From NCBI GenBank assembly GCA_027718005.1, contig JALLOP010000035.1, forward strand, positions 1 to 13,392: DNA of 13,392 bases. The letters run 5' to 3'. The position numbers and the translations under genes are program-made. The stretch's first letter is position 1, and every line of letters starts with the position of its first letter. This document shows positions 1 to 5,365 of the stretch, piece after piece. Source of the stretch: Patescibacteria group bacterium AH-259-L07. Lineage in GTDB: Bacteria > Patescibacteriota > Patescibacteriia > UBA2591 > UBA6264. The notes under the pieces are model-generated. The model was not told the origin of the DNA. It worked only from the letters and a program-made list of their open reading frames with translations, and did not search any database.

Positions 1-6
1 TTTTTG

Positions 7-35
7 TTTTTTTTGTCAAATTTTTTTTTGTCAAA
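7..35. repeat. two direct copies of a T8-GTCAAA unit
   Basis: Two 14-nt copies of TTTTTTTTGTCAAA lie at 7-20 and 22-35. Read on the minus strand they give two TTGACA-like hexamers in A-rich DNA. No gene or -10 box is visible to give them a role, and the window edge cuts the context. Confidence 0.5.
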
Positions 36-109
36 TTTCAAAGAAAATCAAAAAAGCAATTGAAAACAAATTGACAGAAAATAAAAGTTGATCCTAATTT
101 AGAGATCTA

Positions 110-144
110 AAAGCTGACGTATCTTTAACAGATATGCCAGCTTT
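110..144 (-). terminator. hairpin at the end of the membrane-protein gene
   Basis: AAAGCTG (110-116) pairs with CAGCTTT (138-144), and TATCT (120-124) pairs with AGATA (130-134). CG/TG between them also pair, giving a 15-position stem with one mismatch and a TTAAC loop. It overlaps the stop codon of the minus-strand gene and is followed on that strand by a short T-containing stretch. It is probably its terminator, though the T-tract is weak. Confidence 0.55.
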
Positions 145-637
145 ATTTCAAGCGACGTGCACGTTTTATCACAAGTGCTAAAACAAGTCCGAGGAAAATA
201 TAAAATAAGTACTTACTCAACTCTGGATGAAGAAACGGCAGCCAATCCAATGCCGTGCCTCCGAGCCGATCCCATGCACCAATAGAATGGCCAAAAAACA
301 AAGCAAAAAATGCAGTGTATGAAAATAAAGCAGGTCCTTTATATATTACAAAACATGCAAGAATCGCCCAACAGATGATACCAAGTGTAAACGCAAGCGG
401 ATGCCACTCCAACAATGCCTTTCCTATAACAGCATCTTCATTAGCTACTGAAAAGTTGTGCCAATACCGCGCTGATTGATCAATCAGGGTAAACGCCCCG
501 TCAGCTACAATAGCAACCGATACAATTTTACTCATCAATCGTTTTAATCTATTCTGTCCAAAACAATGTGCTCCCTTCCACAGCCATACACAAATAAAAA
601 CGACGAGTACACTGATAGTAATCCAAAACCAATACAT
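143..637 (-). CDS. small integral membrane protein of unknown function
   Basis: I do not recognise a family. The protein is 164 aa from the chosen start, with hydrophobic segments near residues 3-21, 38-52, 73-91, 95-113 and 134-150, a basic C-terminus (KRARRLK) and an HPE/GHS-containing loop. It is therefore a polytopic inner-membrane protein. An upstream ATG eight codons earlier is open, but a strong AGGAGG (643-648) sits six bases before the ATG at 637 and inside the longer version, so MYWFW is the likely N-terminus. The gene has its own promoter (674-702) and terminator (110-144). It lies outside the cassette array, beyond the outermost E element, and it has an SD, which none of the array genes has. 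Confidence 0.8.
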   Translation of the reverse strand: MYWFWITISVLVVFICVWLWKGAHCFGQNRLKRLMSKIVSVAIVADGAFTLIDQSARYWHNFSVANEDAVIGKALLEWHPLAFTLGIICWAILACFVIYKGPALFSYTAFFALFFGHSIGAWDRLGGTALDWLPFLHPELSKYLFYIFLGLVLALVIKRARRLK

Positions 638-673
638 CGCATTCCTCCTTTCTATTTTCAAACAACTATTATT

Positions 674-702
674 AGTTTACCACTCAACTTATTTTAAGTC
701 AA
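674..702 (-). promoter_or_regulatory. sigma70-type promoter of the membrane-protein gene
   Basis: On the minus strand TTGACT (697-702), a 17-nt spacer and TAAACT (674-679) form a good sigma70-type promoter. The start would be near 667, giving a leader of about 30 nt that contains the AGGAGG. Confidence 0.6.
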
Positions 703-873
703 ATATTTGCGCTCGATGTTGTCGTTGGTGCTACTATAGGGATGACAATGTTGATGCGGCGTCAATATTAATCTAAAAAGAAAAATTTATTCAAGTAAGT
801 TTTTTCTAATTCTATCATGATATTGAAGATACTAAGTAAGGTATTATAAATTTTTTTTATTCTAGCCAGTTTT

Positions 874-950
874 CAATTTCGTTTCTGGCTATACGAAGTG
901 CGAAGCATTTGGGTGAAGTGTTAGGGTAGCCGTATAGCCAGTGTTATGCG
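874..950 (-). repeat. attC-like element E1 (outermost, damaged)
   Basis: A perfect 11-bp inverted repeat, CTGGCTATACG (885-895) and CGTATAGCCAG (931-941), encloses GAAG, a tiny TGC-GAA-GCA hairpin (899-907) and TTTGGGTGAAG (908-918). The gene-side core is GTTATGCG (943-950). The other end reads CAATTTCG, where E7 has the same letters with ACTTAAC inserted before the G. E1 has thus lost the seven core bases at its array-external side. A third copy, TAGCCAG (863-869), could compete for the stem. It follows the 3' end of the gene at 1008-1259. Confidence 0.65.
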
Positions 951-983
951 CCGTCATAAAAAGCCGACTCATTAATGTATTAA

Positions 984-1337
984 TTTTTGGCAATTTATTC
1001 GTTTTCTTTATTTCTCCTGAAAATTTTCTTGAAAATTAATAAGTAGTTTATCCTTAAGAACCGTCATCGCTGTAATACTACAATTCGGTTTTTTCAATTT
1101 GAGTGTTGCAAGCTCTTGAGCTGTTGCGGTATCACTAACAATGGGGATCATGTATACATTTTCTCCATAATAAACCGGTTCTGTCTCTCGTTTAGATTTT
1201 TTTTCTCCTTGATGTTGCAAGTTCTCGGGCCCTGTTGACTCTTTTAGTTCTTTTTCCATAATATTGTTTGTTAATTTATTTAAGCTGTTTATATTTTATC
1301 ACAAGTTATGCCGACCTTTGAAATAAATTGCCAAAAA
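984..1337. repeat. cassette-end inverted repeat pair, 16 bp
   Basis: TTTTTGGCAATTTATT at 984-999 is exactly repeated in inverse at 1322-1337. The copies flank the 83-aa gene at similar distances from the two element cores (33 and 37 nt). The sequence is not shared with the other cassettes. Confidence 0.7.
1008..1259 (-). CDS. hypothetical protein, 83 aa, cassette gene
   Basis: I do not recognise a family. The first 28 residues are charged and probably disordered (many E and K). Residues 29-83 look like a small folded domain with an apparent beta-strand and helix pattern (VYMIPIVSD, ATAQELATLKL, KLLINFQ). The C-terminal end is NFQENFQEK, a short internal repeat. The start has no Shine-Dalgarno; the leader is AT-only. 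The gene sits between E2 (upstream) and E1 (downstream), inside a 16-bp inverted repeat pair, which is the same arrangement as the recognisable cassette genes. It is the last cassette of array A. Confidence 0.6.
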   Translation of the reverse strand: MEKELKESTGPENLQHQGEKKSKRETEPVYYGENVYMIPIVSDTATAQELATLKLKKPNCSITAMTVLKDKLLINFQENFQEK

Positions 1338-1374
1338 AATTCTGAAAAATAAATAAAGAAATTTCTGGCTATTT

Positions 1375-1504
1375 CACATAACGTATCCGTATATGAGAAG
1401 TTTTTGTGTGATGGAATAGAGCAAAAATTTGGGTGAAAGAATTTTTTACTCCTTATCAATATTATAGATGAAAAATTCCTGAACCGCATACTCTTTGTTA
1501 TGTG
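1375..1504 (-). repeat. attC-like element E2
   Basis: The outer cores CACATAAC (1375-1382) and GTTATGTG (1497-1504) are perfect inverse copies. Inside lie GAAG (1397-1400), a TTTTTG/CAAAAA hairpin, TTTGGGTGAAAG (1428-1439) and a GAATTTTT/AAAAATTC hairpin. The length of 130 nt is within the range of integron attC sites. The right arm CGCATACTCT (1485-1494) pairs poorly with its own left arm but is a perfect complement of the left arms of E10 and E11. It lies just 3' of the gene at 1511-2170. Confidence 0.75.
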
Positions 1505-1510
1505 ATGTAA

Positions 1511-2170
1511 TTATTTTTTTCTTCTGTTTCTTTTTGCAGCACTTTTGGCTTTTTTATAATTTGCAACTTCATTTTTATTTATCCAATCTACTGTCTTTGG
1601 TAATAGCTGTTGAAAATCTTCACCAAAAATTCTAGTTAACTTTTGCTTTCTCGCATGGGCCATCTCGAATGGTTCGATGTTGTATTCTGGATATGGCTGA
1701 CTATCCACATAAAAAAGCCTTCCTTCTTCGTTTAAAACCAAATTTTTTAAGTTTATTCCAGGACATCTTCCGTTATTTTCGTAAATTTCCAAAGAGCCAA
1801 AAAGAAAATCATCTAATTGATTATAAAAAGCTCTATTCTGTTGACTTAAATCTATCGAATCTAATCTTTCCCCCTTAACTTTGTTTGACACTGCATATAC
1901 TGCTAGTTTACTTTTCGATGATCCAATAATATCCGATGATCCAATAATATAGGTGGTATCCGGCAGAAAACTTTGAAGATGATCTTCTTTTTGCGGTCGA
2001 TTTGCGAGATATTCTTGTGCTTCGTGCGCGGTTGGAAATTCCTTCATTTTCTTGATGAGTTTGCCGGTTTTCCCAAGCTCTTTGATATTTTGAAAATAAG
2101 TTGATTCTCCCTTAAGTTTTTCGATGTCTCTGATTTCTATATTTCTATTTAAAAAATTTGGTTTTTCCAT
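1511..2170 (-). CDS. hypothetical protein, 219 aa, possible kinase-like fold
   Basis: I cannot assign a family. Residues 137-165 (PGINLKNLVL, then GRLFYVDSQP) recall the catalytic-loop and metal-binding segment of small phosphotransferases. However, the usual catalytic Asp position is Asn140 and only Asp156 is in a DFG-like place. If related to protein or aminoglycoside kinases, it may therefore be inactive or diverged. The C-terminus is very basic (residues 206-219, many K and R). An 18-bp tandem duplication gives DIIGSS twice at residues 74-85. It has no SD, and its ATG is 36 nt inside the cassette boundary. Its stop codon lies within the cassette-end repeat. Confidence 0.75.
   Translation of the reverse strand: MEKPNFLNRNIEIRDIEKLKGESTYFQNIKELGKTGKLIKKMKEFPTAHEAQEYLANRPQKEDHLQSFLPDTTYIIGSSDIIGSSKSKLAVYAVSNKVKGERLDSIDLSQQNRAFYNQLDDFLFGSLEIYENNGRCPGINLKNLVLNEEGRLFYVDSQPYPEYNIEPFEMAHARKQKLTRIFGEDFQQLLPKTVDWINKNEVANYKKAKSAAKRNRRKK
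1916..1951. repeat. 18-bp in-frame tandem duplication
   Basis: CGATGATCCAATAATATC (1916-1933) is followed by a copy differing only in the last base (1934-1951). The frame is kept, adding six residues (IIGSSD) to the protein encoded at 1511-2170. It looks like a recent slippage event. Confidence 0.8.
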
Positions 2171-2198
2171 ATTATAAAGAAGAAAAAAATAATTATTT

Positions 2199-2345
2199 CA
2201 CTTAACGTTTGTGTGTATCTGAAGTTCCGCAAAAATTCCCTTTAAACTATAATAGTTTTTTGCGAAATTTGGGAGAAGAAAATTTCACAGTCCGCTTAAA
2301 ATTTTTTGAGTGAAATTTTCTGAACCTCATATACTTTGTTATCTG
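2199..2345 (-). repeat. attC-like element E3
   Basis: The cores are CACTTAAC (2199-2206) and GTTATCTG (2338-2345). The arms GTATCTGAAGTTC (2215-2227) and GAACCTCATATAC (2322-2334) pair at 11 of 13 positions. Inside are CGCAAAAA/TTTTTGCG (2228-2235, 2257-2264) with a smaller AAACTA/TAGTTT hairpin in its loop. TTTGGGAG (2268-2275) follows, then a perfect 11-bp hairpin GAAAATTTCAC/GTGAAATTTTC (2278-2288, 2310-2320). At 147 nt it is the longest well-bounded copy. It lies 3' of the NIF3-type gene. Confidence 0.75.
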
Positions 2346-2712
2346 AAGTTTAATTTTTTATTCCAAGTCTAGCAATTGGAAAATATCAATTGGCACTTCT
2401 TCGTATGGACATGCTTTTTTAATGGCCCTGATAACATTTTTTACCTTATTTTGCTCGCAGAGAAACTCTATTTTAATTTCCTCTATTTTTTTAATCTCCC
2501 CTTGTTTGCCAATTGTCGGAGTTGAACCCTCCATTGGCAAAGAATAGCCATGTCCATTAGTTAAAAAAGCGCAGTAGGTATAGTTGCCAATTACGCCTCC
2601 ACCAGCTTTTCCAATTGCTAAACGGACTTCATCAGCAGCATCTTTTGGACAATAAGTCTGTATTTTTACAACTTTACTTGGTTTCATAGAAAAAAGTTAA
2701 ATTTTAGATAAC
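2338..2712. repeat. cassette-end inverted repeat pair, 22 nt
   Basis: The segment 2338-2359 and the reverse complement of 2691-2712 agree at 19 of 22 positions, and all three differences would be G-T/U wobbles in a stem. The repeat begins with GTTATCT at both ends. The 3' core of this cassette therefore matches the core bases at its own 5' end better than it matches the other side of the same element. Confidence 0.75.
2358..2687 (-). CDS. stand-alone NIF3-type (NGG1p-interacting factor 3) domain protein
   Basis: This 109-aa protein matches the small PII/CutA-like domain found inserted in NIF3/YqfO proteins and also as a free protein. The features seen are an N-terminal beta-strand (VVKIQTYCP), an AADEVRLAIGKAGGGVIGNYTYCAF segment (residues 17-41, split here by beta strands), GSTPTIGKQGEIKKIEE (54-70), and the characteristic late KACPYEEVPIDIFQL (91-105). 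The family is widespread and its molecular function is unsettled; a regulatory or metal-binding role is usually supposed. The metal-site half of full-length NIF3 is absent, but this length is normal for the stand-alone form. There is no SD. The gene sits 25 nt inside the cassette boundary, between E4 and E3, and its stop lies in the terminal inverted repeat. Confidence 0.8.
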   Translation of the reverse strand: MKPSKVVKIQTYCPKDAADEVRLAIGKAGGGVIGNYTYCAFLTNGHGYSLPMEGSTPTIGKQGEIKKIEEIKIEFLCEQNKVKNVIRAIKKACPYEEVPIDIFQLLDLE

Positions 2713-2802
2713 GTTTGGGATAAAAAAAGTTTTGTGAACATAGTGAACAAAATTTGGGAAAATTGCGAGCTGAGCAATTTTCCTTTTATCCCTTGTTAAA
2801 TG
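2706..2802 (-). repeat. attC-like element E4
   Basis: This 97-nt copy has the cleanest fold. The arms GGGATAAAA (2717-2725) and TTTTATCCC (2784-2792) are perfect. Hairpin A is TTTTGT/ACAAAA (2730-2735, 2747-2752), followed by TTTGGGAA. Hairpin B is a perfect 9-bp GAAAATTGC/GCAATTTTC (2758-2766, 2774-2782). The cores are AGATAAC (2706-2712) and GTTAAATG (2795-2802); GTTAAAT fits the integron R-box rule GTTRRRY. It lies 3' of the 125-aa gene. Confidence 0.75.
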
Positions 2803-2840
2803 AGGGTCGACCGAAGGGAGAAACGCAGCGTCCCCTTGAG
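2803..2840. repeat. purine-rich module next to E4
   Basis: GGGTCGACCGAAGGGAG followed by an ACGCAGCG motif and CCCCTTGAG. It resembles the modules at 10174-10234 and 11619-11672 (CGACNACCGAA, GGAG, AGCGCAGCG). It always lies between an element's gene-side core and the 3' end of the gene, and it is absent from the 5' side of the cassette. Confidence 0.5.
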
Positions 2841-3308
2841 TTTGAAAAAACAAACTACATTATTATTTTTAGCAATTTATACTACATCACATTAAGAAAA
2901 TCTGTTTCTTTGTTTCTATCAATTAATCTGTGGGCATGTTTCATTTCTTCAGGAGTATAAATGTAAATTATCTTAAATTTTCCAGAAGTTGTCTGCTTGA
3001 TATTATCATGATGAACTTCAAGAACATGGATAAGTCCCCAATAAAGCCATTTACCATCAATATTTTGAACTAGAAAATTACGAACAGGAGGTAATTTGTA
3101 AATTCTGACTTTTGGTTTATCCTTGAATTCAAAAATTTTGTCTTTAAAATCATTGGCCGTAAGTGGCTTTACTTTATGTTTATCATAATCGAATTCTTCT
3201 GGAAAACCTTGCTCTTTAGATATTTGCAATGTATCGTTTATTTCTATGAAACTGCCCATATTATTAAGTTTAAATTGCTAAGCATTTAAAATTGTTTATT
3301 TTTTCAAA
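2841..3308. repeat. cassette-end inverted repeat pair, two nested blocks
   Basis: The outer block TTTGAAAAAACAAAC (2841-2855) matches the inverse of 3294-3308 at 14 of 15. The inner block TTAGCAATTTA (2869-2879) is a perfect inverse of 3271-3281. The gaps between blocks are 13 and 12 nt, so the ends are colinear over about 40 nt. On the 3' side the 38-nt purine-rich module separates the repeat from the core. Confidence 0.7.
2882..3259 (-). CDS. hypothetical protein, 125 aa, cassette gene
   Basis: I do not recognise a named domain. It looks like a well-folded soluble protein. The N-terminus starts MGSFIEINDTLQI and a helical charged region follows. A central core has the aromatic-rich segments KVRIYKLPPVRNFLV and GKWLYWGLIHVLEV (residues 50-82). 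The C-terminal part is GKFKIIYIYTPEEMKHAHRLID (93-114). There is no signal peptide or membrane segment. The ATG lies about 55 nt inside the cassette boundary without a Shine-Dalgarno. Flanking E5 (upstream) and E4 (downstream) and the nested inverted repeats mark it as a single-gene cassette. Confidence 0.7.
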   Translation of the reverse strand: MGSFIEINDTLQISKEQGFPEEFDYDKHKVKPLTANDFKDKIFEFKDKPKVRIYKLPPVRNFLVQNIDGKWLYWGLIHVLEVHHDNIKQTTSGKFKIIYIYTPEEMKHAHRLIDRNKETDFLNVM

Positions 3309-3311
3309 TTT

Positions 3312-3404
3312 CACTTAAGGTTAGGATTTTACAAAGTCCCGACTTGTCGGGATTTGGGTGGAGTGAGGTGCAACCAAACGAAACCGTAAAATCCTTGTTA
3401 TGCT
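3312..3404 (-). repeat. attC-like element E5
   Basis: The cores are CACTTAAG (3312-3319) and GTTATGCT (3397-3404). The arms GGATTTTAC (3324-3332) and GTAAAATCC (3386-3394) are perfect. Hairpin A is TCCCGAC/GTCGGGA (3337-3343, 3346-3352), then TTTGGGTGGAG. The stretch from AAGTCCC to GAGGTGCAAC is identical to E6. At 93 nt it follows the phosphatase gene. Confidence 0.75.
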
Positions 3405-3457
3405 CTCCGTCAGGACGAAATTCTAGTGCAACGATGCCGAAGGCAAAAATTTCGAGC
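3405..3457. repeat. module between E5 and the phosphatase gene
   Basis: It holds AGTGCAACGATGCCGAAGG. Module 4315-4363 has AGTGCAACGTGCCGA at the corresponding place. Like the other modules it sits between the core and the left cassette-end repeat only. Confidence 0.45.
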
Positions 3458-4217
3458 TCAGAAAAAGGCAAACTATTTACTTTTAGGGGCGGAACTATAG
3501 GGATCTTCAATTTTATCTTCTCCTAAAAGATGTGCAGTATCATTTACTGTGACGAGGTGCCAACCCCTATCTGTATATTTTAATCTTGTTATTGAAGTAT
3601 CATCCAAGTTTACTTTATATGTTAATGCAGGAGAAAAATCCATTATTCCTCGTAATAAACATTTAATTGCCACTCCATGAGTAAAAACTCCCGCAACTGT
3701 CCCTTCTGAATATTTTGATAGTAAGTTCTCATTAACAAATCTTAACATTCTTTCTTCAACAGCTCTCTGTGACTCACCATTGGGAGGTGTAAAATTCCAA
3801 TTATCTTTGTTAATTAGAGCTAAAACTTCAGGAGTATAAATGTCTACTCTTGGTTTTCCCTCCCATTCTCCTTGATCTAATTCCAAAAGTTCAGTGGTTT
3901 TTACAACATCATCAAGAGAATAACCTAATTGGGTACCAACAATTTTTGCAGTCTCGATAGTTCTTGCGGCTGTTGAAGAATATACTTCATTAAAAGCAAC
4001 GCCTGAATCTTTTAATCTCTTCCCTAAAAGATTTGCGTGATATATTCCTCTTGCTGAAAGTGGTGTTTCATTTAACCTACCTCCAATTAAATGTCTATTG
4101 TTATTCATTTCGCTTTCAGCATGTCTTATTAAGTATATATCAAGCATATTAATTATTAGAATTGATGGTTATTTATGTAATTTTCTGTTACTTTCCGCTC
4201 CTTTTGCCTTTTTCTGA
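3458..4217. repeat. cassette-end inverted repeat pair, 15 bp perfect
   Basis: TCAGAAAAAGGCAAA (3458-3472) is the exact inverse of TTTGCCTTTTTCTGA (4203-4217). The left copy abuts the stop codon of the phosphatase gene. The right copy lies near its 5' cassette boundary. Confidence 0.75.
3473..4147 (-). CDS. histidine phosphatase superfamily (phosphoglycerate mutase-like) protein
   Basis: This is a 224-aa branch-1 histidine phosphatase. Residues 6-11 are LIRHAE, the RHG/RHA motif whose His9 is the phospho-acceptor. SSTAARTIETA (57-67) supplies the second conserved Arg (Arg62). LDQGEWEG (90-97) resembles the acidic motif near the active site. FTHG (155-158) supplies His157. The substrate cannot be told; close relatives act on sugar phosphates, nucleotides or alpha-ribazole phosphate. 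It is cytosolic, with no signal peptide. The last 25 residues (from about 200) are probably a flexible tail. The gene lacks an SD and is a single-gene cassette between E6 and E5. Confidence 0.88.
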   Translation of the reverse strand: MLDIYLIRHAESEMNNNRHLIGGRLNETPLSARGIYHANLLGKRLKDSGVAFNEVYSSTAARTIETAKIVGTQLGYSLDDVVKTTELLELDQGEWEGKPRVDIYTPEVLALINKDNWNFTPPNGESQRAVEERMLRFVNENLLSKYSEGTVAGVFTHGVAIKCLLRGIMDFSPALTYKVNLDDTSITRLKYTDRGWHLVTVNDTAHLLGEDKIEDPYSSAPKSK

Positions 4218-4223
4218 ATTGAA

Positions 4224-4314
4224 TATAATGCCTGCGGGTTATGCGAAGTCCCGACTTGTCGGGATTTGGGTGGAGTGAGGTGCAACGAGGTTTCCATATA
4301 GTCACTGTTAAGTG
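4224..4314 (-). repeat. attC-like element E6
   Basis: The gene-side core GTTAAGTG (4307-4314) fits GTTRRRY. The internal part from AAGTCCC through GAGGTGCAAC is the same as in E5, with TCCCGAC/GTCGGGA and TTTGGGTGGAG (4265-4275). The left end is degenerate (TATAATG at about 4224-4232) and the arms are weakly paired around TTATGCGAAG. It follows the NUDIX gene at 4378-4821. Confidence 0.65.
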
Positions 4315-4363
4315 AGCCGAGCGAAGCGAGAGTGCAACGTGCCGATGAGCGATAGTGAGGAGA
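4315..4363. repeat. purine-rich module next to E6
   Basis: It contains CCGAGCGAAGCGAGAG, AGTGCAACGTGCCGA and GAGCGATAGTGAGGAG. It is placed between the E6 core and the left copy of the cassette-end repeat. On the 5' side of the same cassette the repeat follows the core almost directly. Confidence 0.5.
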
Positions 4364-4870
4364 GTTGAAAACTCGCCCTACTTAGAAATATAAAACTTCT
4401 TTTGTTTATAATTTTCAAGAACTTTGGCGCTTGGAAAATAAATCGGATTTGGCAAATTGTTTAAATCAAACCAACGCCATTCTGTAATTTCATCTGGTTC
4501 CATGACTTTTGGTTCACTCGAAAAAGCATCAGAAAATAAACCAATAGTAATGAAATGTGCGGTTTCTATTATATCCTGATTAATACAAATTACATCAACT
4601 TTATTGAGCGTTATTCCAGTTTCTTCTAACACTTCTCTTTTCGCACCCTCTTCAAATGTTTCTCCAAAATCTAATTTGCCGCCGGGCATAGTCCACGTTC
4701 CAGCACCATTCAATAAACTTGATGCTTTTTCGGGGTCATCATGGCGCTTACCGAGTAACACTTTGCCATCTTTTAGAATCATTACGCCAAATCCGACTCC
4801 AACTTTCTTTTTCTCTTCCATAGTATTTTGATTAAATTATATACTATAAATTTTGTGGGCGAGTTTTCAA
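4364..4870. repeat. cassette-end inverted repeat pair, 14 bp perfect
   Basis: TTGAAAACTCGCCC (4364-4377) is the exact inverse of GGGCGAGTTTTCAA (4857-4870). The cores outside it are also identical (GTTAAGTG read outward-in on both sides, 8 of 8). This is not low-complexity sequence, so chance is an unlikely explanation. Confidence 0.8.
4378..4821 (-). CDS. NUDIX hydrolase, MutT/NUDT15-like
   Basis: This 147-aa protein has a perfect NUDIX box at residues 48-70: G48-x5-E54-x7-REVLEETGI. That is the Mg2+-binding loop-helix that cleaves nucleoside diphosphate-linked compounds. The N-terminal strand GVGFGVMILKDGKVLLGKR and GTWTMPGGKLDFGET resemble MutT and NUDT15 nucleotide-cleaning enzymes. WRWFDLNNLPNPIYFPS (115-131) is the usual C-terminal strand and helix. 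The substrate is not certain; a modified dNTP is a reasonable guess. There is no SD. TATAAT-like letters lie in the AT-rich leader but no -35 is clear. It is the first cassette of array A. Confidence 0.9.
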   Translation of the reverse strand: MEEKKKVGVGFGVMILKDGKVLLGKRHDDPEKASSLLNGAGTWTMPGGKLDFGETFEEGAKREVLEETGITLNKVDVICINQDIIETAHFITIGLFSDAFSSEPKVMEPDEITEWRWFDLNNLPNPIYFPSAKVLENYKQKKFYISK

Positions 4871-4873
4871 TTT

Positions 4874-4940
4874 CACTTAACGTTTTTATACGAAGTGTTT
4901 TTGTAAAAAATGCTTTTTGCGTATTGTACAAAATAAAGGT
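4874..4940 (-). repeat. attC- or attI-like element E7 (half element at the head of array A)
   Basis: It has the complete left part, CACTTAACG (4874-4882), then TTTTTATACGAAGTG. It lacks TTTGGGTG and has no GTTATGTG-type right core; CGTAT (about 4920-4924) could pair with ATACG. There is no gene immediately upstream of it on the minus strand. This is where an integron attI, or a truncated attC, would be expected. The right boundary is approximate. Confidence 0.5.
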
Positions 4941-4972
4941 ATAATTAATCTATAAAAACCTATATTATTACT

Positions 4973-5001
4973 AATCTATCAATAAAATTCACTTTAGTCA
5001 A
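4973..5001 (-). promoter_or_regulatory. possible promoter reading into cassette array A
   Basis: On the minus strand TTGACT (4996-5001), a 17-nt spacer and TAGATT (4973-4978). It would start transcription near 4966, about 85 nt before E7 and the NUDIX cassette, similar in position to an integron cassette promoter. The -10 box matches only four of six consensus bases. Confidence 0.35.
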
Positions 5002-5005
5002 ATTT

Positions 5006-5086
5006 ATCCCGTTAGAAATCCCATATTACAACGAGAATTCTAATGGGATATACGTCAACGTAATTTATAAAAATTTCTAACGGGAT
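5006..5086. repeat. nested inverted repeats with a 14-bp perfect outer stem
   Basis: ATCCCGTTAGAAAT (5006-5019) is the exact inverse of ATTTCTAACGGGAT (5073-5086). Inside, ATCCCAT (5018-5024) pairs with ATGGGAT (5043-5049). TTCTAATGGGAT (5038-5049) is an 11-of-12 direct copy of TTCTAACGGGAT (5075-5086), so two mutually exclusive folds are possible. There is no T-tract for a terminator. It lies between the array-A head and the promoter at 5201. Confidence 0.7.
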
Positions 5087-5200
5087 GCAAAAAATAATCA
5101 CCACATCAGAAAAACAAACAACAAAAATCTAAGCTTATCGCCCTGCTCAAAACGCTAAAAGCAAGGACTTTTTCTTTTTTGTTGTTGGGCTGTCTTGGGA

Positions 5201-5229
5201 TTGACAGTTTAGGATATGTATGCTATAAT
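5201..5229 (+). promoter_or_regulatory. near-perfect sigma70-type promoter
   Basis: TTGACA (5201-5206), exactly 17 nt, then TATAAT (5224-5229), preceded by TGC as in an extended -10. Transcription would start near 5236, leaving a leader of about 130 nt before the ATG at 5366. No other start or RNA gene is obvious in that leader. Confidence 0.8.
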
Positions 5230-5365
5230 AATAATCAGTTGTGTGACATAGTGAAAAGCCAAAAAATTTATAATTTCTTGAAATTTTTTGATATTTTTGA
5301 TAGTTTACTATTTAGGAAAGGTCGATATATCTCATAAAAAATTTAATGTTTAAAAAAATAAACGT

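Larger units (their letters stand above)
1497..2206. repeat. cassette-end inverted repeat pair, 26 of 29
   Basis: The segment 1497-1525 and the reverse complement of 2178-2206 agree at 26 of 29 positions. The inner 18 bp, TAATTATTTTTTTCTTCT (1508-1525 against 2178-2195), are perfect. The repeat starts exactly at the GTT of the element core at each end, and its left copy includes the stop codon and the last Lys codons of the gene it flanks. Confidence 0.8.

Noticed and set aside
1306..1316. Extra GTTATGCC core-like sequence upstream of the 83-aa gene
   Set aside because: No partner core, arms or TTTGGGTG motif nearby; probably chance.
1289..1489. Minus-strand open frame of about 66 codons
   Set aside because: It lies across E2 and its flank; the translation is low-complexity F/S/I-rich and crosses both hairpins.
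3304..3526. Open frames on both strands over E5 and its module
   Set aside because: They are explained by the palindromic element and the phosphatase 3' end, with no protein-like pattern.
984..4870. Gene-flanking inverted repeats as transposon or IS termini
   Set aside because: No transposase, no shared end sequence between units and no target-site duplications; each pair is unique to one gene.
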